This document shows, piece after piece, positions 8,166-17,052 of a stretch of DNA of 50,812 nucleotides (the first letter of the stretch is position 1; each line of letters opens with the position of its first letter). The DNA is from Bacteroidota bacterium. GTDB taxonomy: Bacteria; Bacteroidota; JABWAT01. The stretch lies in contig JABWAT010000018.1 of NCBI GenBank assembly GCA_013360915.1, positions 1 through 50,812 on the forward strand, in the 5' to 3' direction. The notes beneath the pieces were generated by a model, which saw only the letters and a list, made by a program, of their open reading frames with translations, ran no database searches and was not told the DNA's origin. A program made the position numbers and the translations under genes.

Positions 8166-10247
8166 ATGAAAACTGTCACAGAATGGAATTCAACCTTTCT
8201 TTCTAAGGTCTGGATTGCCTTAGTCAGTATTATCCTTTTCGTTCTGATCTACCTTCTGCTTCTTACGACCACTTTTACGGTTACCTGGTTTGCATGTAAA
8301 TACAGTCTTCTTCTGTTATTCTTCAAACCACATTATATCACAATTATTCTGTTCATTTCTGCCTGTGTGCTTGGCGGGCTGATTTCCTTTTTCCTGCTGA
8401 AGAATTTGTTTAAAAAGGAAGTGATTGACAGATCCGGATTTATAGAAATTTCAAGAGAAGAGGAACCACAGCTATTTGCCCTGATCGACGAAGTGGTTAA
8501 CCAAACCGGGGCACAGCCACCCCTGCATGTCTATCTGACCCCTGATACAAATGCCAGTGTTTTTTATGACTCCAGCATTCTGAGTCTTTTCTACCCATCC
8601 GGAAAAAATCTGTCAATCGGTGTTGGATTGCTGAATAGTGTGACCGAGCTGGAATTGAAGGCCATTCTCGGGCATGAGTTCGGTCACTTTTCACAGAAAT
8701 CAATGACCATCGGATCCTATGTTTACTACATCAACCGTATCATTTATAACCTTGTACAACCCGACGAGGATTTAAACAAAACAGCAAATACCATTGCCGG
8801 ACTGACCAATGTTCTTTATGGAGCAGTCTGGCTGGCCATGCGGGCGACCAATGGAATACAATGGATCGTTAAAAAGCTTTATCTGCTGGTAAACAAGGCT
8901 TACCTGGGTGTCTCGAGAGAAATGGAGTTTCACGCAGACCGGATTGCAGTTTCCATTACCGGATATGGGCCTTTGGAAACATCCCTGCTTCGTCTTCAGC
9001 TGGCTGATCATTCTTTCAATCAGGTAATTCAATTTTATGTGAATCAGGAAGGATCACGCACCCTGAATCTTTATGAACACCAATCGGATCTTTCTGCATT
9101 TCTGGCAACAGAAAGCGGATTAACTGTCCACAATTTTATTGCTGACATCAACCTCCAAAACACGAGTCATTTCAATTATTCCCGTCTGAAAATTACCGAT
9201 CAATGGAGTTCACACCCTTCCATCGCAGATCGGATTGAGAGAGCAAAGTCCCAGGATGGACCGGTGTGCACTGATACACGGATCCGGGCGATCACTCTCC
9301 TTCAATATTCTGAAAAGTGGCAATCCACGTTTACCAGCCAATTCTTTGAAGGACTTGGACGGCAGGAAAACACGGTTCTGCATCATGCACAGGATTTTCT
9401 TTCTGCTTACAAGGAACAATATGAAGCGCGTCAATTTGATCCGGTATTCTGCGAGTATTACGATAGCAGAAATCCATTAACCCGTGAACAATTGCGCGCA
9501 TTACAGGAATCTGGAGAAACACACGGGCATGAAACAGTCTGGTTTTCTAAAAAACTTGCAGAGGAGTCACAAAAACTTCAGGCTCTTGAATCGGATTGCC
9601 AAACGATAAGACAACTGATTGCAGGCGATGTCCATCTGACACATTTTGAACTTGATGGCATCAGGATACGGTTAAAGGAAGCCCCTGCGGTACTGGAACA
9701 ACTGCAATCAGAAGCGGAAACCCTCTCCAGTTCCGTTTTAAAGCAGGAAGCCACTATTCTGTCCCATATACAGGAACTGGCTGAACAATCGGGAAAATCA
9801 GACGAACTCACTCTTTTCTGGGATCGCTACGAGCAGATTGATCATTTATTCGACCTGAACTTTCCAATTATTCAAACTGTTCAGGCAGAAATAGCCTTCA
9901 TGTTCGAAGAAACAAAACTGGATCTCATTCCAAAGAAAATTGAGGCATTCAGGAAAACAGAGAACCAATTTAAAAAGGCAATTGAATCGGTTTTAAACCA
10001 TGACCTGTTTTCTGATCAGCTTACTCCGGCACAACGGGAAGTTTTAAACAATTTTAAATCGGATTTTCAGATTTATTTCAAACACCCGGAATACCAGGAT
10101 CAGTCGGTCAAATTATTGACGGAGTCACTGACGATCATGATTGAATTTCATCATGAATCATTTTTCAGACAGAAAAAGGAACTGTTAAACCTGATTGCAG
10201 CCATAAAAAAAGAAAATTCCGGGGACCAGATTTCCATGACCACCTGA
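8166..10247 (+). CDS. M48 family membrane zinc metalloprotease with long C-terminal helical region
   Basis: A 693-residue protein. Two hydrophobic segments (~17-38 and ~57-78) precede an M48 peptidase domain with the zinc site HEFGH (170-174) and a third ligand E254 in REMEFHAD, where D258 follows as usual. More hydrophobic or amphipathic helices lie at ~210-245. Residues ~400-690 are charged and helix-rich with probable coiled coils, which is long for HtpX- or Ste24-like M48 proteins. A role in membrane-protein quality control is family knowledge; the extension may recruit substrates. By eye the gene is more A/T-rich than its neighbours, which could mean a different origin. It converges on the prolyl isomerase gene across 80 bases with no clear terminator. 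Confidence 0.85.
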   Translation: MKTVTEWNSTFLSKVWIALVSIILFVLIYLLLLTTTFTVTWFACKYSLLLLFFKPHYITIILFISACVLGGLISFFLLKNLFKKEVIDRSGFIEISREEEPQLFALIDEVVNQTGAQPPLHVYLTPDTNASVFYDSSILSLFYPSGKNLSIGVGLLNSVTELELKAILGHEFGHFSQKSMTIGSYVYYINRIIYNLVQPDEDLNKTANTIAGLTNVLYGAVWLAMRATNGIQWIVKKLYLLVNKAYLGVSREMEFHADRIAVSITGYGPLETSLLRLQLADHSFNQVIQFYVNQEGSRTLNLYEHQSDLSAFLATESGLTVHNFIADINLQNTSHFNYSRLKITDQWSSHPSIADRIERAKSQDGPVCTDTRIRAITLLQYSEKWQSTFTSQFFEGLGRQENTVLHHAQDFLSAYKEQYEARQFDPVFCEYYDSRNPLTREQLRALQESGETHGHETVWFSKKLAEESQKLQALESDCQTIRQLIAGDVHLTHFELDGIRIRLKEAPAVLEQLQSEAETLSSSVLKQEATILSHIQELAEQSGKSDELTLFWDRYEQIDHLFDLNFPIIQTVQAEIAFMFEETKLDLIPKKIEAFRKTENQFKKAIESVLNHDLFSDQLTPAQREVLNNFKSDFQIYFKHPEYQDQSVKLLTESLTIMIEFHHESFFRQKKELLNLIAAIKKENSGDQISMTT

Positions 10248-10329
10248 TTTCTGTTGCCCATCTGTCCTGAAATCAAGTCTGCGTCTTTCTTCAGGCTGGC
10301 TTCCTGCGATTCATTTTCGGGGAGCGCTT

Positions 10330-12177
10330 TTACGGTGCCGGGTCCTTTCCCTTCCAGTCGGGATACCACTCATCGTAATTGGCGGTGTAAGGCACGACCA
10401 GCACTTTGCCTCCGAAGCCCATCTGCTGAAAGGCCGCCATGTTTACCGCTGTCACCTTTACCGTTTTCAGCGCATCGAGATCCATGGTCAGTCCCTGTTT
10501 TCTGGCTTCTCTGACGGTGATGCCATTTAACCGCTGAACGAATTTTTCATCCCAGGCTTTGGCTGCCATATCGGCCTTAACGGTTTCATACGGTTCTGGT
10601 TCGACTGGTTTCACTCCGCCCAGTTTCTTTTTCCCGATTAACTGGATCAGTGAAATGTACCGGCCTGTCTTTACCGGACCCAGGATTTCCATCAATCGTC
10701 TGGCAGCCAGATCCTTCCCCACTCCACCGCGCTGCGAGGGCAGGAACCATCCGGTCTCTCCATCGGGATGCTTTAAACCCGGATTCTGATTGTACTGTCT
10801 GAACAGATCTGAAAAGGAGCGGCCAAGACGGTGTGCTTCCAGAATTTCCGGGATCTGTTCTGCTTTTTCCACCTGAATCTCGATGGCATTTACCAGAACG
10901 GTATCGGCGGTTTTCAGGCTTTCCTTTTCATACTGCGCCCGTATTTCCTGTTCAGAAACATCAATCGTATCGGCCACCCGACCCTTGACCCGTTCGGCCA
11001 GAAAATAATCTGAAAAATCCCGCAACCGCTTCACCACTTCGGGATGGGAGGCATATCCCCGACGGTACGCTTCATGATTTAAAACGGCATCGCGGGCGAT
11101 GATTTCGGTAATGGATCCGAATTCACCTTTAAAGCGCTCCGGATCGGAGGTAATCACATTCCAACCTCTGAACTGCAGGTCCCACAGAAAGTCACGAACC
11201 TTGACCGGTGCCGTTGCATATTTGATCAGGTTCATGGCCAGCGTATCGGGACCCAGTTCGCGTTCAATGGCGGCCACATCCCCATCGGAGAGACTGACCG
11301 GGGATCGTTTTTTCTCAGTCTGAGATTTCATCCGTGGCATCAGTTTTTCATATAATTTCCGGTTGAGAACACGGAATAAACGGCCATCGGTTGCAACTTC
11401 TTTCCCTTTGAAAAAAGTCTTCATGAACTCGAGATAATAGGTGTCGGCTTCACGGATGTGGACCATGTCATCCAGTTTCCGTTTCCAGATGGCTTTCTCC
11501 TTGTCGGCCACCACCGGTGTGGGTTCTATCCGTTCCACCCGAAAGACAAAAAAGCCTTCAGGACGTCTGACCGGACGGGTATATCCGCCAACCGGCGTGT
11601 CATAAACCGCATCTTCCACCGGTTTTTCAAGACTGCCGAATGTGATTTGCATCGGTCGGGGTTGTTCCGCCGATTCCGGACGGGTGGCAAGCAGCGAATC
11701 GAAGGAAGCCCCCAGTTTCAGCCGTGAGTACAGAAACAGCGCCGAGTCATAATCGGGATGAAACACAAACCGGATGTGCCGAAACTCATGGGCGCGCGCT
11801 TCGGCCTCGGCCAGCATGGCAGGTGTCACCGACACCTTGCTCTGGATATCGGCTTTGAAAAACTGGTCGCGCACCGAAATTTCCTCCATGGACCGAATCA
11901 TCCGCCGGATGGCGTACAACGTATCCAGCCGGAGTTGCCTGGCATAGGCGGCCAGAACCTTTTCGGCTACCATGGTTTTGAGAAGCTTTTCCTTCGATTC
12001 CGTCATGGGCCCTTCCAGTTCCCGGCCCGGTTGAGGTGTGGTTTCCCATTTCATGATGAAATCATCGGTGGTGATCACCTGATCTCCCATCATGGCCAAT
12101 GGTTTTGCGGGTTGGGAGTAAGAAAAAGCACTGAAGAACAGTAAAAAAAAGAGGGAAAAGGAAAGTCTCATCATCAT
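10330..12177 (-). CDS. Periplasmic parvulin-type peptidyl-prolyl isomerase (SurA/PpiD-like)
   Basis: A 615-residue protein with a signal peptide (cleavage near SYSQ, residue 22), a SurA-type N-terminal helical chaperone region (~25-125, with the MVAEKVLAAYA helix) and two parvulin-like segments: ~127-222 (FRHIRFVF, then GSLEKPVEDAVYDTPVGGYTRPV) and ~415-525 (ETGWF near 470). It probably assists folding of outer-membrane or T9SS-exported proteins; the adjacent secreted enzymes make that plausible but do not prove it. It starts 40 bases after the GH5-CBM6 stop and ends the long minus-strand gene series. Three consecutive ATG codons open the gene; the first is given. Confidence 0.82.
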   Translation of the reverse strand: MMMRLSFSLFFLLFFSAFSYSQPAKPLAMMGDQVITTDDFIMKWETTPQPGRELEGPMTESKEKLLKTMVAEKVLAAYARQLRLDTLYAIRRMIRSMEEISVRDQFFKADIQSKVSVTPAMLAEAEARAHEFRHIRFVFHPDYDSALFLYSRLKLGASFDSLLATRPESAEQPRPMQITFGSLEKPVEDAVYDTPVGGYTRPVRRPEGFFVFRVERIEPTPVVADKEKAIWKRKLDDMVHIREADTYYLEFMKTFFKGKEVATDGRLFRVLNRKLYEKLMPRMKSQTEKKRSPVSLSDGDVAAIERELGPDTLAMNLIKYATAPVKVRDFLWDLQFRGWNVITSDPERFKGEFGSITEIIARDAVLNHEAYRRGYASHPEVVKRLRDFSDYFLAERVKGRVADTIDVSEQEIRAQYEKESLKTADTVLVNAIEIQVEKAEQIPEILEAHRLGRSFSDLFRQYNQNPGLKHPDGETGWFLPSQRGGVGKDLAARRLMEILGPVKTGRYISLIQLIGKKKLGGVKPVEPEPYETVKADMAAKAWDEKFVQRLNGITVREARKQGLTMDLDALKTVKVTAVNMAAFQQMGFGGKVLVVPYTANYDEWYPDWKGKDPAP

Positions 12178-12217
12178 CCGGAAATTATCGTAAATGGTTG
12201 CTCATTAACATCCTGTG

Positions 12218-14197
12218 TTATCGTTGCAGAACAATCCTGGTGGTCCGGACTGCAGATCCGGCCGTCAGACGGATCAGATACAACCCGGAGGCCAGGCCAT
12301 CTGCATTCACCTGAACATCGGTTATTCCTGCGGGCAGCCTGTCATCGCGGAGATGACGAACCACCTGCCCGGTTACCGAAACCAGATCAATCTGGACTCT
12401 TTCGGAAACCGGCAGGGAAACACGGCACATGGTAACCGGATTGAACGGATTGGGCCAGGCTGGTGACAGTCCGATCCCGCCAGGCAATTCCTGATCTTCC
12501 CCGACCGACACCATGGTTTTCTTCCATTCCACCCAGTTCAGGTTAAAACCACCAATTAACGATTGCAGTTTCAACTCGTGGGTTCCGGCTGGGATGGTCA
12601 CATTTCCGGCCGATTTGGTGGTCCAGGTTTGCCATCCACCGGTTGAAGGCATGGTAACCGGAGAAACCAGTGAAAGTCCGTTGAGGAAAATGCGAAGATA
12701 GCCACCACCGGTTGCACTGGCATACCGGATTGTCATCGGACCGGTAAAAGCTTCCGGAACATTGATGGTGTACGTCATCCAGTCATTGGCTTCGATCCAG
12801 CCGACATTGAACCCATTGGTTCCACCAGAGACATCCGTACAGATTTCAATATCGACCCCATCGTTCCGGTACTGATAGCCATTATTGGTTGACTTTCCAC
12901 CACTGATATTCTGATAAACCTCGTCCATCCAGGCAACCCCATAGGGTCCCATGTCGTAATCGGTGGCATGAACTTTTCCGGGAAGGGTAATCTGCGCATA
13001 AGGTACCCGGGTTGGCGATTGCACCTGTCTGAACATGGCATCGGGCACATCGGGCCGGAACAAACAATTATCAATTTTAAGTGCGTCGGCCTGCTGCATC
13101 AACCAGGTTTTGGCAGTGGTGACCGATGGCTTGGCCGACTGTCCGTTCCAGTATTTTAACAGGTTTTCCCAACCTGTTGTGATTGGTGAGGAGTAAGGTG
13201 CGGAAATGGTTCCGATTTTCTTATGAGGCCACCAGCTCCAGCCAATGTTGTTTTTCTCGAATAAACCAATTACCGACGTAAACCAGGCATTGGAATTTTC
13301 ACCCGACTCGCCGCACCAGAGAGGTGCATTCTGGGTCTCCGAAATTTTAATCAGATAATCAATGGTCCCCTTGGTAACATCATTCCAGTATTTATGGAAA
13401 GAGTAGACTATTTTATCATCCCATTTCGGCGTGAGTCCCGAAAAATCGGTGGCATACCAATTTCCCTCGATAAACAAAATGTGAGTGGTATCAATCTGCC
13501 GGATGGCATTGGTGATGTCGATATACAGATTCCTGAGCGGAACGTTACCGGGTCCGAGATCGGCTGCCGGTTCATTCAGCAGATCATAGCCTCCCACCCA
13601 TGGCTCGTCTTTGTAGCGCTGAGCCAGCTTTTTCCAGATTTCGACAGTACGCTCTCGGTGTGCCGCATCCTGCCAGAGCCGGGCTTCGCCATCACTATCC
13701 GATATCGGACCCGGATTCTGCGCCCCCGGTGCGGAATGCAGATCCAGAATAAGGTACATGGAATTCGCCTTGCACCAGGCCAGACAGGAATCAATTTGAG
13801 CAAAACCGGATTCCAGCCAGACGCCCGGCTGGTTTTTGGGCGTGAGAAGCGGATAGTGCAGCGGAAGCCGGATGGAGTTGAATCCGATGGCCTTCAGCGC
13901 GTCAATATCCTGACGGGTCACATAATTCTGATACCAGGCTGCAAAAAACGCATCGGCGCCATCCTCACCGGCCACTTCAACCACTTTGGCCCGTATCTCG
14001 GTGGGTGAATTGGCAAAGCCCGAGGTCTGCAGCATGTACCCTTCCGGAAGCAACCAACCGCCAAGTCCCATTCCGCGCAACAGAACGTCGCCCTGATCAT
14101 TTACAATTTTGCGTCCATCAACACGGAGAAATCCATCAGCAAATAATGACGAAGTGGAAAAACACAAAACGAATAAAACAACTATTTTAACGCGCAT
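12218..14197 (-). CDS. GH5 glycoside hydrolase with CBM6 and T9SS sorting domain
   Basis: A 659-residue secreted enzyme: signal peptide (1-20), GH5 (beta/alpha)8 domain (~22-370) with acid/base E209 in YDLLNEP and nucleophile E297 in LWCGESGE, a CBM6-like carbohydrate-binding domain (~404-560, GFNVGWIEANDWMTYTI), and a T9SS sorting domain (~576-659, WPNPFNPVT). GLGGWLLPEGYM near the start resembles the second GH5 in this locus (19532-20737), so the two are paralogues. The combination suggests a surface endo- or exo-acting beta-glucanase; exact linkage cannot be read. The ATG at 14197 overlaps the last 11 bases of the upstream sulfotransferase-like gene, implying translational coupling; an earlier start at 14230 would spoil the signal peptide. 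Confidence 0.88.
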   Translation of the reverse strand: MRVKIVVLFVLCFSTSSLFADGFLRVDGRKIVNDQGDVLLRGMGLGGWLLPEGYMLQTSGFANSPTEIRAKVVEVAGEDGADAFFAAWYQNYVTRQDIDALKAIGFNSIRLPLHYPLLTPKNQPGVWLESGFAQIDSCLAWCKANSMYLILDLHSAPGAQNPGPISDSDGEARLWQDAAHRERTVEIWKKLAQRYKDEPWVGGYDLLNEPAADLGPGNVPLRNLYIDITNAIRQIDTTHILFIEGNWYATDFSGLTPKWDDKIVYSFHKYWNDVTKGTIDYLIKISETQNAPLWCGESGENSNAWFTSVIGLFEKNNIGWSWWPHKKIGTISAPYSSPITTGWENLLKYWNGQSAKPSVTTAKTWLMQQADALKIDNCLFRPDVPDAMFRQVQSPTRVPYAQITLPGKVHATDYDMGPYGVAWMDEVYQNISGGKSTNNGYQYRNDGVDIEICTDVSGGTNGFNVGWIEANDWMTYTINVPEAFTGPMTIRYASATGGGYLRIFLNGLSLVSPVTMPSTGGWQTWTTKSAGNVTIPAGTHELKLQSLIGGFNLNWVEWKKTMVSVGEDQELPGGIGLSPAWPNPFNPVTMCRVSLPVSERVQIDLVSVTGQVVRHLRDDRLPAGITDVQVNADGLASGLYLIRLTAGSAVRTTRIVLQR

Positions 14198-17042
14198 AAA
14201 CAACCTTGACTGCTTCCTGATTATCATCACCTGTAATCCTGATCACATACAAACCGGAACTCCAATCAGTCGCCAGAATTCTGAGAGACTGTTCACCCCG
14301 GTTCAGATAAACTTTATCCGGTATGCGAACCTGACGGCCCAGCATATCAAACACAGAAATCTGGTAAACACCTTCACGATTTACCTGCAACTGAAGTGTC
14401 GTTTCCGGATTAAACGGATTTGGGTAGACCGATTGTATCCGGAACTTCCTTACGATTCCATCAGTGGGACCTTCAACCGACAGACCTACCGAAAATGATG
14501 CATCTGAGCTGTCAGTAATGTCTGGCTGATTGGTATCTGAAACCAGAATTTTGTAAAGGCTCCCTGACTGAAACGACAGTGGAACGGTCCAATACCAGGA
14601 TCCGGTATTTAAAAGAGAGTCAACTAAAACAGTCACTGCACCGGTCGTTGCATGTTTCAAAAAAAGATTCACGGAATCTGCATCGTTCGATTCCCACTGA
14701 ATAAAGTATTTTTTGCCGGGAGTCACCGTCTCATTGCCATTTGGTGAAATGATATCTATAAATGGTCCTGTGGCAGAAAACCGGCGAGTTTCAGACCAGT
14801 TTCCTTTCTGTTGCTCCCGACTGAATCTGACACGCCAGTACCGTTGTTCACCATTGTCGAGCGGCGGAAGCATATAATGAGTCTGTGTTATGGTTGAATC
14901 ATTCACCAGCAAACTGACAAATGCAGAGTCGGATGCCACCTGCAGATGACTGACATGAACAGAATGAGTCGATGCCCACCTGAGTCTGACCGGCTCACCA
15001 GATAAAACCCGTTTCCCTTCGGAAGGAAACTCCAGAAGAACCTGATCGGAAAGTGGCCGTCCCTCATTCTGCTTATAGAAAATAAACTCTCCGAATGAAC
15101 CGGTACTGATGGAAAGTGTTTGACTGATCGGTTCTGCAACAGTGGTTACCGGAATAAAAAGACCCGCCCCCCGGCTGTTTCGGTAGGCCACCTTCCACTC
15201 ACTCACATCAGCAATCCCCAACACCGCTGCATCAAAGGAAATGGAAGCTGAAAAACCAGACAGCCCATTCTGTTCTATCCAGATGCGCCGCGAAAGGACT
15301 TCTGGCTGGTTCTGGTCAAAGATGACCGGATTGATGGCGGGTCTGCTTTCGGAAACCACTTTAACATAGTTGTAGTCCAACTGTGCGGAATTGAGCCGGA
15401 TTGCCACTCCGGTTTGAATGGTCTCATCCCTGAACTCATAGTCGATTCCAGTCACCAGATCATTGATACTCACAGATGGTGGCGTAGGCGGATTGATAAA
15501 CTCACTTTTATATACACGGTACGACCGGAATCCGATTACCGCGTTTATTTCTGCCTGAATCACTCCTTCCGCATTCACTTCGGTTGCAACGGGTGCCTTG
15601 GTGGCCAGATTTGCACTCCCCCAGCAGATGACTGTGTTTCCATTTTCCAGTCGTTGTGCATTACCCTGATTCGCTCCATAGATGTCGGGTTTATTCCGGT
15701 ATTCCCACACCTTTGTGGCCGTTTTATTCAGTTCATCCAGTTTGTATTCCACCGCTCTGGAAAACTGAGGTTTCGGCCGTAATCCGCCATTATCAAACAA
15801 CAGAATATTTCCATTTTTCAAAAAATGTCCGTCATGCGGATAGGCGAAGTAGTGAGGGGCGTACTGATCATAATCATTCAGAAAGGTGAATTGATTCTTT
15901 TTTCCACCCAGTCGCCAGATAATTTCACCCGTCTGCCTGTTTATTTTAATCAGTTCACTGGTTGTTCGGGCGGTTACCAATAGATGCCCGTCGGGTGTCA
16001 CATCCAGCGAATTAAAGTGGGTATAATCGACTATCTGCCCAGATAAATCGAGGTAGGAATCGGAGGGAGGAATATAATCCAGACTTCTCCACATAAACAC
16101 CACATTTCTCTCCGGATCCAATTCCTGAATAATCGAATTCACAACCAGAGCAGACGGATTTCCATTCGATGCATAGCTGCTCAGATCAACCAATTGTGGT
16201 TCATAGATGATAAACACATGGTTACCATTGGGAAGTAAAAGGAAATCGTGATTATCTGCCTCATATCCATCAGCAGCCTCAAAGGTTTCTTTAATGGTAA
16301 ACGAGGTATCAATTACCTGATAGGAAACAGCCCCCCCACCGGTAAAATAATGATCCCGGTAAATGTCGCCATAGGTGTACAATCCATTGTCAAGCGGTTT
16401 AAAATTGGTGACCCTCAGCCGGGGAGTGGGTACGATTTTATGAAAGTTTCCATCATTTTTAAGCACATACAAATAATCACCATATCCGCCGGCTACGGGG
16501 AAATTATTCGCAAACAGAAACTCTCCGGGTGCTGGATTCCGAACAGAATCAAGAGTGATGGCCGGTATAGGACCCGGTGTTACCAATCTTTCTGATTTTT
16601 CAGAAGAGGAAACATCCCAAAAGTCCTGACTGTCACCATGGTCCCTCATCCAATTCGCCATTTTTTCCATTGTTTCCCGATCCATTTCATTTCTGACCGA
16701 AAAAGTCCAACTGACCTCTTCCGAAATGTCCGGCCCAAACAGGCGGATCCGGTATGTTTCACCGGACACCAGTGGGGAAACGGGTTTGGCAGTCAGTGTT
16801 TTCCGATCCCTGCTGAAGGTTGATCTGATAGTTGTCAAAATTCCTTCTGAGTCGGTCAATTCCATACTGACAGGAACAGTCTGATTTTGAAAACCAACAG
16901 GATGTGCAAACCGAACCACGACTGATGTGGTTGACCGGTGGTCGGTGGAACCTGGTTTAGGATATGTATAAACGACAGAGTTGGTTTGCGCCCATAACAT
17001 CGTATAAAAAAACAGAAGGGAAAAAAACAAAATCGTTTTCAT
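14187..17042 (-). CDS. Arylsulfotransferase-like (ASST) beta-propeller protein with T9SS tail, copy 1
   Basis: A 951-residue secreted protein: signal peptide (1-18), SbsA-like Ig domain (~20-115), ASST-type beta-propeller (~165-545) with NHDFLLLPNG (264-273), DYTHFNS (339-345), GEIIWRLGG (372-380), HDGHFLKNGNILLFDNG (403-419) and SRAVEY (428-433), further Ig/FN3-like segments (~600-860), and a T9SS sorting domain (~870-951, YPNPFNPET). Classical ASST enzymes move sulfate between phenols through histidine chemistry without PAPS. The histidines here fit, but substrate and activity are inferred, and a binding-only propeller remains possible. The start at 17042 follows AAAAGGA. It sits 10 bases after copy 2 and overlaps the GH5-CBM6 start. 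Confidence 0.75.
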   Translation of the reverse strand: MKTILFFSLLFFYTMLWAQTNSVVYTYPKPGSTDHRSTTSVVVRFAHPVGFQNQTVPVSMELTDSEGILTTIRSTFSRDRKTLTAKPVSPLVSGETYRIRLFGPDISEEVSWTFSVRNEMDRETMEKMANWMRDHGDSQDFWDVSSSEKSERLVTPGPIPAITLDSVRNPAPGEFLFANNFPVAGGYGDYLYVLKNDGNFHKIVPTPRLRVTNFKPLDNGLYTYGDIYRDHYFTGGGAVSYQVIDTSFTIKETFEAADGYEADNHDFLLLPNGNHVFIIYEPQLVDLSSYASNGNPSALVVNSIIQELDPERNVVFMWRSLDYIPPSDSYLDLSGQIVDYTHFNSLDVTPDGHLLVTARTTSELIKINRQTGEIIWRLGGKKNQFTFLNDYDQYAPHYFAYPHDGHFLKNGNILLFDNGGLRPKPQFSRAVEYKLDELNKTATKVWEYRNKPDIYGANQGNAQRLENGNTVICWGSANLATKAPVATEVNAEGVIQAEINAVIGFRSYRVYKSEFINPPTPPSVSINDLVTGIDYEFRDETIQTGVAIRLNSAQLDYNYVKVVSESRPAINPVIFDQNQPEVLSRRIWIEQNGLSGFSASISFDAAVLGIADVSEWKVAYRNSRGAGLFIPVTTVAEPISQTLSISTGSFGEFIFYKQNEGRPLSDQVLLEFPSEGKRVLSGEPVRLRWASTHSVHVSHLQVASDSAFVSLLVNDSTITQTHYMLPPLDNGEQRYWRVRFSREQQKGNWSETRRFSATGPFIDIISPNGNETVTPGKKYFIQWESNDADSVNLFLKHATTGAVTVLVDSLLNTGSWYWTVPLSFQSGSLYKILVSDTNQPDITDSSDASFSVGLSVEGPTDGIVRKFRIQSVYPNPFNPETTLQLQVNREGVYQISVFDMLGRQVRIPDKVYLNRGEQSLRILATDWSSGLYVIRITGDDNQEAVKVVYAR

Positions 17043-17052
17043 GGAAATCCTT

